Positions 34,184-41,883 are shown, counted from the stretch's first letter. The stretch is 51,816 bases of DNA from an uncultured bacterium (GCA_946056135.1 CAMGIN010000006.1:1-51816); one strand, 5' to 3'. Notes: generated from the letters alone by a model not told the origin. Translations and numbers: made by a program.

Positions 34184-35392
34184 TTATTCCGCCTGCATCT
34201 CCACGCCGCCCTGGGGACGGATGGACAGCACATGGCAGGCCCCCTGGCCCAGCACCGCATCGATGCCCGCCTTGAATTCCTCCAGCAGGTCGAAGGGCAC
34301 GAAGGCCTGAACCGTGCCCGCGAAGCCGCCGCCGTGGACCCGATAAGCGCCCCGGCCATTCAGGTAATGCTCGCACAGAGCCAAAGACACCGCCACGTCC
34401 TGGTGGGCCTTGTAGCCTGCGGGAATGACGTTCTGCAAATACATATAGGAAGAATAGCCGCTCTGCTTCACCAGGCTCAGGAAAGCATCAAAGTCCCCCG
34501 CCTTCAACGCCGCCACCTGCTTGGGCACCCGGGCGTTCTCCTGGTAGAAGTGGACGGCCCGCAGTACCGCCCGGTCACCGCAGGCTTTCCGAAGCGCCGG
34601 CATCCGGGCATAGAAGTCCTTCTCGTCGATCTGAGTCAGCACCTCTTTGCCGAACTGGGCGCAGACCGCCTTCAGCTCGCCGGGGATGGCAGCGTATTCG
34701 TCGGTCAGGTCTGCGTGGCTGGCCTGGCTGTCGATGATGCACAGGGCATGGCCGCAGGAGGCAAAGTCAAAGTCCACCGGCTCGATGACCGGGTGGTCCT
34801 TGTCCAGGAAATCGATGGTCACCAGGTTGCCCACGGCGGAGGCCATCTGATCCATCAGGCCGCAGGGCTTGCCGAAGAACACGTTCTCCGCGTACTGGCC
34901 GATCATGGCAATCTCCGGCTGGGACACTTTACCGTCAAAGAACAAGCCGTTGATGATGGTTCCGATCAGCACCTCGTAAGCGGCGGAGGAGCTTAAGCCG
35001 GAGCCGGGCAGCACCGTGGACTCGCAGTAGGCGTCAAAGCCCTTCACTTCACAGCCCAGCTGGGCGAACCGGGCCGCCACGCCCCGGATCAGGGCAGGAG
35101 TGGAATTGATCTCTGCCTCCACCGGCGTCAGCTCCGTGACGTCCACCTGGCTGATGGGGTAGCCCTTGGAAAGAATGCGGATCGTATCTGTGCCATTGAC
35201 CCGGACCGCCGCCCGGGTATCCAGATTCACCGCCGCCGCCAGCACCCGGCCCCGCTGGTGGTCGGTATGGTTGCCGCCGATCTCGGTGCGTCCGGGCGCG
35301 GAAAAATAGCGTTCCGGCTTCCCGCCGAAAGCCGCCGCGAAACCGGCGTCCAGAATCTGTTTGTCCTCAGAGGAAAGAATCAGTGCAGACAT
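34184..35392 (-). CDS. galK: Galactokinase
   Basis: GalK phosphorylates galactose at C1. The 402-aa GHMP kinase has the galactokinase signature GRTEIGGNHTDHQRG (34-48), the ATP loop LPGSGLSSSAAYEV and the C-terminal GGGFAGTVQAF. The ATG at 35392 follows GGGAGG. First gene of galKT. Confidence 0.96.
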   Translation of the reverse strand: MSALILSSEDKQILDAGFAAAFGGKPERYFSAPGRTEIGGNHTDHQRGRVLAAAVNLDTRAAVRVNGTDTIRILSKGYPISQVDVTELTPVEAEINSTPALIRGVAARFAQLGCEVKGFDAYCESTVLPGSGLSSSAAYEVLIGTIINGLFFDGKVSQPEIAMIGQYAENVFFGKPCGLMDQMASAVGNLVTIDFLDKDHPVIEPVDFDFASCGHALCIIDSQASHADLTDEYAAIPGELKAVCAQFGKEVLTQIDEKDFYARMPALRKACGDRAVLRAVHFYQENARVPKQVAALKAGDFDAFLSLVKQSGYSSYMYLQNVIPAGYKAHQDVAVSLALCEHYLNGRGAYRVHGGGFAGTVQAFVPFDLLEEFKAGIDAVLGQGACHVLSIRPQGGVEMQAE

Positions 35393-35403
35393 AAGTACCC
35401 TCC

Positions 35404-35471
35404 CAAAAAGCCTGCAAGCCGCAGGCATAATTTCCAAGATTTATTATACAGGATTCTTGAAAAATTGGAAG
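35404..35471 (-). promoter_or_regulatory. galK promoter and attenuator-like hairpin
   Basis: On the minus strand TTCCAA (35471-35466) and TATAAT (35448-35443) are separated by 17 nt. Between the start site and galK, GCCTGC-GGCTT-GCAGGC is followed by TTTTT (to 35404), directly before the Shine-Dalgarno sequence. It could be a small attenuator. Confidence 0.5.
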
Positions 35472-35585
35472 AGGCTTTCCACCGAAACTTCTCGAAATCC
35501 TTCTTTTCGTCCTATCTTCGATGGTCTGCCGAAAATAATGACAGCCCCCGGCAAAAAATATTTTCAAATGTTTTCAATTGTCCTC

Positions 35586-35614
35586 TTTACAAATCGGGAA
35601 AAGCCTGCTATAAT
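35586..35614 (+). promoter_or_regulatory. Promoter of tRNA-Arg
   Basis: TTTACA (35586-35591) and TATAAT (35609-35614) are separated by 17 nt. Confidence 0.8.
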
Positions 35615-35634
35615 GGTCAAGCTGTAAAGCAAAT

Positions 35635-35710
35635 GCGCCAGTGGCTCAATGGATAGAGCATCGGATTCCGGTTCCGAGGGTTGGGGGTTCGAGTCCCTTC
35701 TGGCGTACCA
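35635..35710 (+). tRNA. tRNA-Arg (anticodon CCG)
   Basis: The 76-nt cloverleaf has acceptor GCGCCAG/CTGGCGT (first pair G-U), D-arm GCTC/GAGC, anticodon stem TCGGA/TCCGA with loop TTCCGGT (anticodon CCG) and T-loop TTCGAGT. The 3' CCA is encoded. Its 3' end is part of a long palindrome that continues into the terminator. Confidence 0.92.
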
Positions 35711-35767
35711 AAAACGGGTCATCCCATTTGGGATGACCCGTTTTTGGTACGCCAGAAGGGACTCGAA
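35688..35767. repeat. 39-bp perfect inverted repeat covering the tRNA-Arg 3' end and terminator
   Basis: The left arm 35688-35726 runs from the tRNA T-loop through CCA and the sequence AAAACGGGTCATCCCA. The right arm 35729-35767 is its exact reverse complement, with a 2-nt centre. The inner part doubles as an intrinsic terminator (ACGGGTCATCCC / GGGATGACCCGT, then TTTT). Beyond it (35768-36017) I see a second small hairpin, AAACAGTCC-GGT-GGACTGTTT at about 35796-35824, and no gene. Confidence 0.85.
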
Positions 35768-36017
35768 AGGGCGGCGGCAGCGTAAGCTGACGCAAAAAAC
35801 AGTCCGGTGGACTGTTTTTAGCCCGTGGGAGAGTCTCTTCCGATTTGAGACGCATCCCGTAGGGATGTGGATCAAATTGGAATCTGTCCGATGCTTCTTT
35901 TTGAGAAATCCTATCGGAACAGCCACGCCGAAACCAGACCATTCTTTACGGATGATCTGGTTTTCGTCTTTGTAAAAAAATCGTAACTATTCAGTCGTAT
36001 CTAAATATTTTGACTGG

Positions 36018-36148
36018 ATGATCGTTTTTCTATGGTTAGATGCACTGGCGCGGCAGCGCCCAAGCCTTCTCCTTGAGGAGAAGGTGCCCCAGGCCGCAGC
36101 CTTGGGCGCTGCCGCGCCAGTACGTCTTACGAAGGGAAACAATCATTT
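36018..36148. repeat. GATC-ended palindromic repeat
   Basis: The ends are ATGATCGTTT (left) and AAACAATCATTT (right, one base changed). The core has 21-bp perfect inverted arms at 36044-36064 and 36101-36121 (GCGCGGCAGCGCCC inside) around a second hairpin, TTCTCCTTGAGGAGAA. It lies just upstream of the first ECF promoter. Confidence 0.7.
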
Positions 36149-36195
36149 CAGCAGGTAAAATTTGTGCAACTGGATAGCTACATTTTACAAATAAA

Positions 36196-36233
36196 TGTGA
36201 CCTTCCTGTTTCCGATGCTGTCTAATAGGGTGA
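36196..36233 (+). promoter_or_regulatory. Promoter of ECF module 1, probably autoregulated
   Basis: TGTGACCTT (36196-36204) and TCTAATAGGGTGA (36221-36233) align without gaps with TGTAACCTT and ACTATTAGGGTGA upstream of the second ECF gene (37884 and 37909). The distance between the motif starts is identical. Conservation in two paralogous modules suggests that they are recognised by these sigma factors. Confidence 0.65.
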
Positions 36234-36261
36234 AGGGCCCAAACCGAAAGGAAGTGTAACC

Positions 36262-36816
36262 GTGACAGACAATCAAATCATCGATTTGTTCTGGAATCGA
36301 AACGAGGATGCTATTGCCGCAACGGATGCGGCATATGGCAGAAAGCTGCGGGGCTTATCGGGCAGGATTCTCCAAAATCTGGAGGATGCTGAAGAGATCG
36401 TGAACGATACCTACATGAAAACATGGGATTCCATACCAAAGGCGCGTCCCCAGTATTTCTACGCATACATCGCCGCGGTCTGCCGTCATCTATCTTTGAA
36501 TCTGCTGAACTGGAATCAGGCTGCAAAACGCAAGGCGGAAATCGTTTCCATAACAGAAGAATTGGAGCAGTGTATTCCCGACTCCGGGCAGGAGCGCTCC
36601 GCTGAAAGCAAAGATATCATCCGGGCATTGAACGGGTTTCTGGATACGCTGCCGAAGGATTCCAGACTCATTTTCATCCGCCGGTATTGGTATGCGGATT
36701 CCGTTGCCGCCATTGCCAGACGATACGGAATGACGGAAAGCAAAGTAAAGATGCAGCTACTCCGCACCCGGAACAAGCTGAAAGACTACTTGGAAAAGGA
36801 AGGTATTCAAATATGA
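36262..36816 (+). CDS. ECF-type RNA polymerase sigma factor, module 1
   Basis: The 184-aa protein has sigma-70 region 2 (DAEEIVNDTYMKTWDSIP, about 51-68) and region 4 (DSVAAIARRYGMTESKVKMQLLRTRNKL, about 145-172). It starts at GTG (36262) behind GAAAGGAAG. It closely resembles the second sigma factor at 37952 along its whole length. ATGA overlap with the next gene couples its translation to a membrane protein that is probably its anti-sigma partner. A conserved promoter motif lies upstream. Confidence 0.9.
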   Translation: MTDNQIIDLFWNRNEDAIAATDAAYGRKLRGLSGRILQNLEDAEEIVNDTYMKTWDSIPKARPQYFYAYIAAVCRHLSLNLLNWNQAAKRKAEIVSITEELEQCIPDSGQERSAESKDIIRALNGFLDTLPKDSRLIFIRRYWYADSVAAIARRYGMTESKVKMQLLRTRNKLKDYLEKEGIQI

Positions 36817-37721
36817 AAGGCCGGAAAGTGATGAAAGGGTTGAGCTTCATTAACCCCAAATATATCCACGAAGGAGAGTTTGAGAGCATCTCCACTCCCG
36901 CAAAGGCCACGCATTTCCATAGAAAACTGGTAGCACTGATCCTTGCTGCCTGTCTGGTATTTGCACTGGCTGCGACAGCCTATGCCACTGGAGTCATCCA
37001 GTCGCTGCTTGCAAAATTTGCACATGGATTTTATCTTGAAACACCGACGGACGAACTGCGTGAATCACGCCCGGACTATGCCGAATGGCTGGACGATCAG
37101 TGGGAAACCCGGGCTGTTCTGGAAGAAATTGCCGAAAAAGCCCAGCAGGTCCATGAAGAAAAGAACCCGGAGGGGCTTGCCGATGCCAGCATTACCTTGT
37201 TGGAATCTTACTACGACGGTGTGAAATTCTCCATGGCTTGTCAGTTTGACGAACCGCTTCGACCGGTGACATTTGATGTGGATAAAGACGATCCACTGTT
37301 TGCGGATCTCCAGGAACTCCAAGACGGGTATTGGGCTCAAGCGGCAGACTGGCCTGCCTATGTACCTCGGGAAGAGGATCAGCAGTTGATTCGACAGAAG
37401 TTGGAAAAAGATGGATGCGTTGGATTTACAACATATGATTTCTTCGTTTCCGATCATGTTCTTGTGAACGGTGAAGATCCGGGATTTTCTCACACAGATC
37501 CAAATGACAATGACGGCATTTTTTATGTCGATCCATTCTATACCAGTGTCTTTGGCTCTGAACTGCCGGAAACTTGCCAAAACCTGCAGGAACTGGAGGT
37601 CACCTTCACAGTGCGCTGCTGTTTGACGCACTACTGGCTGGAGGGAGATGTGCTCAGGTGGGCGAATGGTGAGCGTATCGATTATCCTGTAAGCTTCACT
37701 CTTGAAAATATCAATCACTAA
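36813..37721 (+). CDS. Membrane protein, probable anti-sigma partner of module 1
   Basis: The 302-aa product has a short cytoplasmic N-terminus (about 1-37), one membrane helix (about 39-58: VALILAACLVFALAATAYA) and an acidic extracellular domain of about 240 residues rich in Asp, Glu, Trp and Tyr. I do not recognise the external domain. The gene overlaps the sigma gene by ATGA. The arrangement is that of sigma/anti-sigma pairs, with the N-terminus binding sigma. The N-terminus lacks the HxxxCxxC zinc motif of classical anti-sigma domains, so the mechanism is open. ATG at 36831 is an alternative start. Confidence 0.75.
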   Translation: MKGRKVMKGLSFINPKYIHEGEFESISTPAKATHFHRKLVALILAACLVFALAATAYATGVIQSLLAKFAHGFYLETPTDELRESRPDYAEWLDDQWETRAVLEEIAEKAQQVHEEKNPEGLADASITLLESYYDGVKFSMACQFDEPLRPVTFDVDKDDPLFADLQELQDGYWAQAADWPAYVPREEDQQLIRQKLEKDGCVGFTTYDFFVSDHVLVNGEDPGFSHTDPNDNDGIFYVDPFYTSVFGSELPETCQNLQELEVTFTVRCCLTHYWLEGDVLRWANGERIDYPVSFTLENINH

Positions 37722-37726
37722 ATCCT

Positions 37727-37772
37727 TCAACCGGGCAGCGGGGATTCACCTGCTGCCCGGTTGATTCTTCTC
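37727..37772 (+). terminator. Intrinsic terminator after ECF module 1
   Basis: TCAACCGGGCAGC pairs with GCTGCCCGGTTGA and is followed by TTCTTCTCC. Confidence 0.8.
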
Positions 37773-37819
37773 CGATATTGAATCACAATTCTGATAATTA
37801 CTGGTAGCTTCTGAATTCC

Positions 37820-37866
37820 GATCCTGCTTTCCTCACCATGGGAAGCAGGATCTTTTCTTTTTTGCA
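37820..37866 (+). terminator. Second terminator insulating the two ECF modules
   Basis: GATCCTGCTTTCC pairs with GGGAAGCAGGATC and is followed by TTTTCTTTTTTG. Confidence 0.85.
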
Positions 37867-37883
37867 AAAAATGTTATGATAGG

Positions 37884-37921
37884 TGTAACCTTTTCATATT
37901 GGATCCTTACTATTAGGGTGA
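37884..37921 (+). promoter_or_regulatory. Promoter of ECF module 2, probably autoregulated
   Basis: TGTAACCTT (37884-37892) and ACTATTAGGGTGA (37909-37921) have the same spacing as in module 1. Confidence 0.65.
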
Positions 37922-37951
37922 GGAACAAAAACACGAAAGGAGTGAACAAGC

Positions 37952-38506
37952 GTGGAAGACGCGAAGATCATCGCTTTGTTCTGGGAACGCAATGAGCAGG
38001 CCGTCCAGGAGACTGACACCGCCTATGGCCGCAAGCTCTTTGTGCTGTCCAATAAGATCCTGAACAACCGGGAAGACGCGGAAGAAAGCGTGAGTGATAC
38101 TTACATGGAAACCTGGAAATCGATTCCTCCCAAACACCCTACCCACTTTTATGCCTTTCTGGCTGCCATCTGCCGCAATCTGTCCCTGAACAGGCTGGAC
38201 TGGCGGATGGCTGCCAAGCGCAATGCCGAGGTGGTAGCCCTGACGCAAGAGATGGAGACCTGCATCCCGGACAGTGGACAAGCAGCCGAGTTGGACCGCC
38301 GGGAGCTGCGGCGGGTTTTGGAGAAGTTCCTGGAAAGCTTGTCCAAGGAAAGCCGTCTGATCTTCCTGCGCCGCTACCTGTATGTGGACACCGTAGCGGA
38401 GATCGCGGCCCGGTACGGCATCAGCGAAAGCAAGGTCAAGACCCAGCTCCACCGGACCCGCAGCAAGCTGCACAGCTATCTGGAAAAGGAGGGAATCGCC
38501 GTATGA
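37952..38506 (+). CDS. ECF-type RNA polymerase sigma factor, module 2
   Basis: The 184-aa paralogue of the module 1 sigma factor has the same length. Region 2 is DAEESVSDTYMETWKSIP and region 4 DTVAEIAARYGISESKVKTQL. GTG start (37952) after AAAGGAG. It overlaps the next gene by ATGA. The pair of modules probably arose by tandem duplication, since promoters, sigma genes and overlap are all conserved. Confidence 0.9.
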   Translation: MEDAKIIALFWERNEQAVQETDTAYGRKLFVLSNKILNNREDAEESVSDTYMETWKSIPPKHPTHFYAFLAAICRNLSLNRLDWRMAAKRNAEVVALTQEMETCIPDSGQAAELDRRELRRVLEKFLESLSKESRLIFLRRYLYVDTVAEIAARYGISESKVKTQLHRTRSKLHSYLEKEGIAV

Positions 38507-40524
38507 CCGGAAAGGATTTGCTGATCGCCCTTGGGGATATCAGCCAAAAATACTATGACGAAGCGGAGAAGGACACCATTACCCAGGGGAGGAAGACTTT
38601 GCGACGGCCCCTGCTGATTGCCGCCGTCATCGCTCTGATGCTCCTGCTGGTGGGCTGCGCGGTGGTGTATGCCCTGCGCCTACAGGATATGTCCATCGGG
38701 CAGGAGACCTATACCCAGCGCTTTGACGATACAGGCAAGGCCATTGACCCAATTGAGAAAACCAGGGATATCATTACCATCTACGGCCACAACGGCGATC
38801 CCATCCAGCTGGCGCTGACAGAGTGGTATGATTTTTTGGAAACCTACGATCCGGAGGGGAAGTTTATGACCAACAATCCCCAGCTTCCGGATATTCCCGA
38901 CCAGTATGAGTACACCTACAGCTGCTATACCCAGGATATGGTGGAAAAGGTGGACGAGATAGCCGAAAAATATGGCTTAAAGCTTCTGGACACCTGGATT
39001 CCTTTCCAGCAGTACCAAAGCGATATTTTCCTGGAAGAAACCGGGATTCACTCTCTGCTGGTTTCCGGCAGCTCTGCCCAGATCCGAAATATGGCGGGTA
39101 TGCTCTATCCTCCCTACAACTTCGATATGGAGTTTTGGCTGGTCACGGAAAACGACAGCAATGGTTTGTTGGCCTCCTATGTCTACGCACGGAAAGACTA
39201 TTTCCCCAGGTCTTTCCCCGGGGGAGTTGACCTGAGCAATTACCAGCAATGGGATTACACCGCCCCCGACGGTACGAAGCTGCTGCTGGCTCTGAGCAGC
39301 AAGGGCCACGGGTATGTCATTGCCGAGCCGGAAAACGCCATGCTGATTATCTCCATTGATGGCAACCGTTCCAGAAGCTATTACCCGGACGCAAGCGAAA
39401 TCATCACCAGGGAGGAACTGGAATCCATGGCGGACATGTTTGACTATTCCATTCAGCCCCGGGAGGTGGACAGAGCCGTCGTGGAGGAAAAGCTGGCGGA
39501 AGCAGAGGCGGCTTATCAAGCGGAGCATACCTATGTCCCGGAGGTCTACAGCAGCTTCAACGAATATTTAATGAAAAATGTTTACACCCCCGGGAATAAT
39601 CGCCAATATGCCTTCTACGACCTGACCGGAGACGGTAAGGACGAATTGCTGCTGGGGCATGACGGCGCTTATAACACTTGGCTCACCATCCGCGACGGCG
39701 AGGTAGTGGAGCAAGCGGGCACGGAGGACTATCTGTGTGAGGGAAATGTGATCGACCGGTATTCTGGCCCGGGTGAATACTGGGATAGTGAATGGCATTT
39801 TTACCTCACTCTGGTCAGTGATGCTGCCATCGAAGATGAGGGCGACGAATACCAGTGGATTACTACCGTTGTCCGCAGAGGAGCCCAATGGTATCAACAT
39901 ATGGATTTCCATGGACTGAATGAAATAGAAATATCCGCGGAAGATGCGGCGGCGGTAATTGCCAAATATCCCAGGATCGAACTGGATTGGAAACCCCTGA
40001 TGGACTATCCCCTGGATGCGGACGGATATACCCTGGGAGACTACCTTCAGGAAAAGGATGTGCGGGTATCCGATGACGAGTTGAACCGGATATATACGGA
40101 TTTTCTCGCCAACCGTGCAGATTCCATCTACACCCATTGCCGCATTCTGGATATCAACGGTGATGGAGTGAAGGACCTGCTGCTCAGCGGCGATGGAGAA
40201 AAATACTGGGAAATTCTGACTTACCGCTATGGCGCTTTGAATCACATTCCAGTTTGGGATTTCTACCTTTGCGAAGACAATGTTCTGGAATGCGGCTCCA
40301 CGTTCCACCCGGAAACGGGTGTCGAGGTGAACGGAACAAAGTTCCTCCGCTGCAATGGGTTTAATCAGGAAACACTGGATTTTACAGCCTACAACAAGGC
40401 AACCGCCTCTTGGCAGTCTGACTTCAAGGGCACTCCCATGGCAGAGTCCGATGCCAAAGCCATTCTAGAAAAGTATCACCGCATTGATCAAGGAATGCAG
40501 CCAATCTCTGAACTTCTGAACTAG
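38503..40524 (+). CDS. Large membrane-anchored sensor-like protein, partner of ECF module 2
   Basis: The 673-aa product has a cytoplasmic N-terminus (1-35), one membrane helix (about 36-58: LLIAAVIALMLLLVGCAVVYAL) and a large acidic external region. Two DxxGDG calcium-binding-like segments, DLTGDGKDELLLG (about 373) and DINGDGVKDLLLS (about 548), head two similar halves that each end with an (E/S)DAxAxIxKYxRI motif, pointing to an internal duplication. Such segments resemble FG-GAP/VCBS repeats. By position it is the anti-sigma/sensor for the module 2 sigma factor. The ligand is unknown. GGAGGG precedes the ATG. Confidence 0.75.
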   Translation: MTGKDLLIALGDISQKYYDEAEKDTITQGRKTLRRPLLIAAVIALMLLLVGCAVVYALRLQDMSIGQETYTQRFDDTGKAIDPIEKTRDIITIYGHNGDPIQLALTEWYDFLETYDPEGKFMTNNPQLPDIPDQYEYTYSCYTQDMVEKVDEIAEKYGLKLLDTWIPFQQYQSDIFLEETGIHSLLVSGSSAQIRNMAGMLYPPYNFDMEFWLVTENDSNGLLASYVYARKDYFPRSFPGGVDLSNYQQWDYTAPDGTKLLLALSSKGHGYVIAEPENAMLIISIDGNRSRSYYPDASEIITREELESMADMFDYSIQPREVDRAVVEEKLAEAEAAYQAEHTYVPEVYSSFNEYLMKNVYTPGNNRQYAFYDLTGDGKDELLLGHDGAYNTWLTIRDGEVVEQAGTEDYLCEGNVIDRYSGPGEYWDSEWHFYLTLVSDAAIEDEGDEYQWITTVVRRGAQWYQHMDFHGLNEIEISAEDAAAVIAKYPRIELDWKPLMDYPLDADGYTLGDYLQEKDVRVSDDELNRIYTDFLANRADSIYTHCRILDINGDGVKDLLLSGDGEKYWEILTYRYGALNHIPVWDFYLCEDNVLECGSTFHPETGVEVNGTKFLRCNGFNQETLDFTAYNKATASWQSDFKGTPMAESDAKAILEKYHRIDQGMQPISELLN

Positions 40525-40614
40525 CTTTTGAGGAAGCAAGGCTTGTTTCCGTTTGCCAAGCAGTACCAAACATTTTTTCATCGCTTCCCTTGTTCATTTC
40601 ATCCTTAACGCATT

Positions 40615-40658
40615 CATCCGAACCTTTCGCCCATTGGCGTCAGGTTCGGATGTTTTTT
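40615..40658 (+). terminator. Intrinsic terminator after ECF module 2
   Basis: CATCCGAACCT pairs with AGGTTCGGATG and is followed by six T residues. Confidence 0.88.
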
Positions 40659-40681
40659 GCGACACTCTGGTACTTTCTTGT

Positions 40682-40838
40682 GTAAATGATCGTTTACAGT
40701 TCGTAGGGGGCGGCATCCCTGACGCCCCTTTTGACGGAACTGCGTGCAAATGGGGCGTCAAGGATGCCGCCCCCTACGCTCACAGCATAAATTTTTTGTG
40801 CATAACCTTCTGTCGAGTATACTACGATAAACGATGTG
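40682..40838. repeat. GATC-ended palindromic repeat running into a gene start
   Basis: The left end is the perfect GTAAATGATCGTTTAC (40682-40697). The core is an inverted pair, 40703-40726 and 40752-40776 (GGGGGCGGCATCC inside). The right end decays to ATAAACGATGTGATTA at 40828-40843, which includes the GTG start codon of the next gene. A TATACT hexamer (40818-40823) inside the repeat is a possible -10 box for that gene. Confidence 0.65.
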
Positions 40839-41417
40839 ATTACCTTATCCCGGCAATTCGGCAGTCTGGGCAGAACCATCGCCCAGCACATGGCGGCAGA
40901 GCTTGGGATTGACTTCTACGACCGGGATATCGTGGAGGAGACCGCCAGCCGCATGGGCCTGCCCGTTTCCGTCATCAGCAGCAAGGAGGAACACTCCGAC
41001 TCCATCTACTTCCGGCGGCAATACCCGCTGGGTACCGGTCTTGCCAGCATGCAGGATGAAATCTTCATGATACAGAAGAACATCATCCGGGATCTGGCCC
41101 AGAAGGAGTCCTGCATTATCGTGGGCCGCTGCGCAGACAGCATCCTGATGGACATGGAGAACCATCTGAATGTTTACATCTACGCCCCCCTGGAGGCCCG
41201 GCTACGCAACTGCACAGACACGTTGAAAATGGACGAAAAAACTGCCCGAAAAATGATCTGGGAGGTTGACCGTGCCAGAACCCTCTACCACCGGCGCTAC
41301 TGTCCGGAATACGTGGATGCCTCCACCAACAAGGACATCATGCTGGATTCCAGCCGGTTTGGTGTGGAAGGGTGCGCAAAGATATTGGTTGCTCTGGCAA
41401 AAGATATGTTTGCATAA
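40836..41417 (+). CDS. Cytidylate kinase-like protein
   Basis: The 193-aa protein starts MITLSRQFGSLGRTIAQHMA, with a P-loop-like GSxGR motif. DFYDRDIVEETA, SCIIVGRCADSIL and a lid region with ARLRNCTDTLKMDE follow. This is the 'cytidylate kinase-like' P-loop family common in Clostridia; the true substrate is unknown. The start is GTG (40836) with no Shine-Dalgarno sequence; homologues usually begin a few residues before ITISR, so little can be missing. The upstream DNA is a palindromic repeat, which may have replaced the original promoter region. Confidence 0.82.
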   Translation: MITLSRQFGSLGRTIAQHMAAELGIDFYDRDIVEETASRMGLPVSVISSKEEHSDSIYFRRQYPLGTGLASMQDEIFMIQKNIIRDLAQKESCIIVGRCADSILMDMENHLNVYIYAPLEARLRNCTDTLKMDEKTARKMIWEVDRARTLYHRRYCPEYVDASTNKDIMLDSSRFGVEGCAKILVALAKDMFA

Positions 41418-41459
41418 TCGATACCAGCGGTACTGCGCGGTGCCGCTGGTCGATTTTTG
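41418..41459 (+). terminator. Intrinsic terminator after the cytidylate-kinase-like gene
   Basis: TCGATACCAGCGGTAC pairs imperfectly with GTGCCGCTGGTCGA and is followed by TTTTTG. Confidence 0.8.
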
Positions 41460-41527
41460 ACCGTTACAAGAAAAACTTCGCAGTCCCAGTAACAACGAAT
41501 CTGATATTCTGATCGACAAAAAAGGGG

Positions 41528-41556
41528 TTGAAATTTTCCTCCCGCTCTGCTATAAT
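41528..41556 (+). promoter_or_regulatory. Promoter of tRNA-Gly
   Basis: TTGAAA (41528-41533) and TATAAT (41551-41556) are separated by 17 nt. Confidence 0.82.
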
Positions 41557-41582
41557 AGCCATCACAAGCAAAGGAACAATAT

Positions 41583-41656
41583 GCAGGGTTAGTTCATCGG
41601 TAGAATGGTCGCTTCCCAAGCCACAGAGGCGGGTTCGATTCCCGTACCCTGCTCCA
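41583..41656 (+). tRNA. tRNA-Gly (anticodon CCC), integration site
   Basis: The 74-nt cloverleaf has acceptor GCAGGGT/ACCCTGC, D-arm GTTC/GAAT, anticodon loop TTCCCAA (anticodon CCC), T-arm GCGGG/CCCGT and encoded CCA. The anticodon stem GTCGC/GCCAC has a C-C mismatch at the middle pair. The last 23 nt plus one base are repeated at 49904-49927, marking it as the attachment site of the element that follows. Confidence 0.9.
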
Positions 41657-41657
41657 A
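41634..41657 (+). other. attL (tRNA-Gly 3' end)
   Basis: It begins TTCGATTCCCGTACCCTGCT and is identical over 24 bp to 49904-49927. Confidence 0.88.
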
Positions 41658-41660
41658 GAC

Positions 41661-41697
41661 GAACTCCCACAGAAAGTTCTGTGGGAGTTCTGTTTTT
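41661..41697 (+). terminator. Terminator now following tRNA-Gly, supplied by the element
   Basis: GAACTCCCACAGAA pairs with TTCTGTGGGAGTTC and is followed by TGTTTTT. It is just inside attL; another terminator just outside attR is probably the one originally used by the tRNA. Confidence 0.8.
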
Positions 41698-41798
41698 AGG
41701 AAAATGCTGTATTTCCAATGATTTTTTGTGTTTTCACTTTCTGAAATTTTAGAAATATTTTTATTTTTTTCCTCGTTTGTGGCGGATTTTAGAAGGTT

Positions 41799-41820
41799 TT
41801 CTGCCACGAATTCTGCCACG
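41799..41820. repeat. Integrase arm-type repeat, left end
   Basis: Two tandem TTCTGCCACG units with a GTGGCGGA and TTTTAGAA box before them. The 22-bp double unit recurs with one mismatch, in the same orientation, at 49843-49864. Confidence 0.7.
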
Positions 41821-41883
41821 CCCATTGACACATCCTTTCTGCTTTGATAAAATATAAAAAAGCAAAGAAAAGAGGTGGCATAT

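Noticed and set aside
35564..35942. Open frames antisense to tRNA-Arg (containing ARRDSNPQPSEPESDALSIE)
   Set aside because: This peptide is the well-known artefact of translating the opposite strand of a tRNA gene.
41464..41831. Open frames antisense to tRNA-Gly (containing GYGNRTRLCGLGSD)
   Set aside because: Same tRNA-antisense artefact; no ribosome-binding site and overlaps the tRNA promoter.
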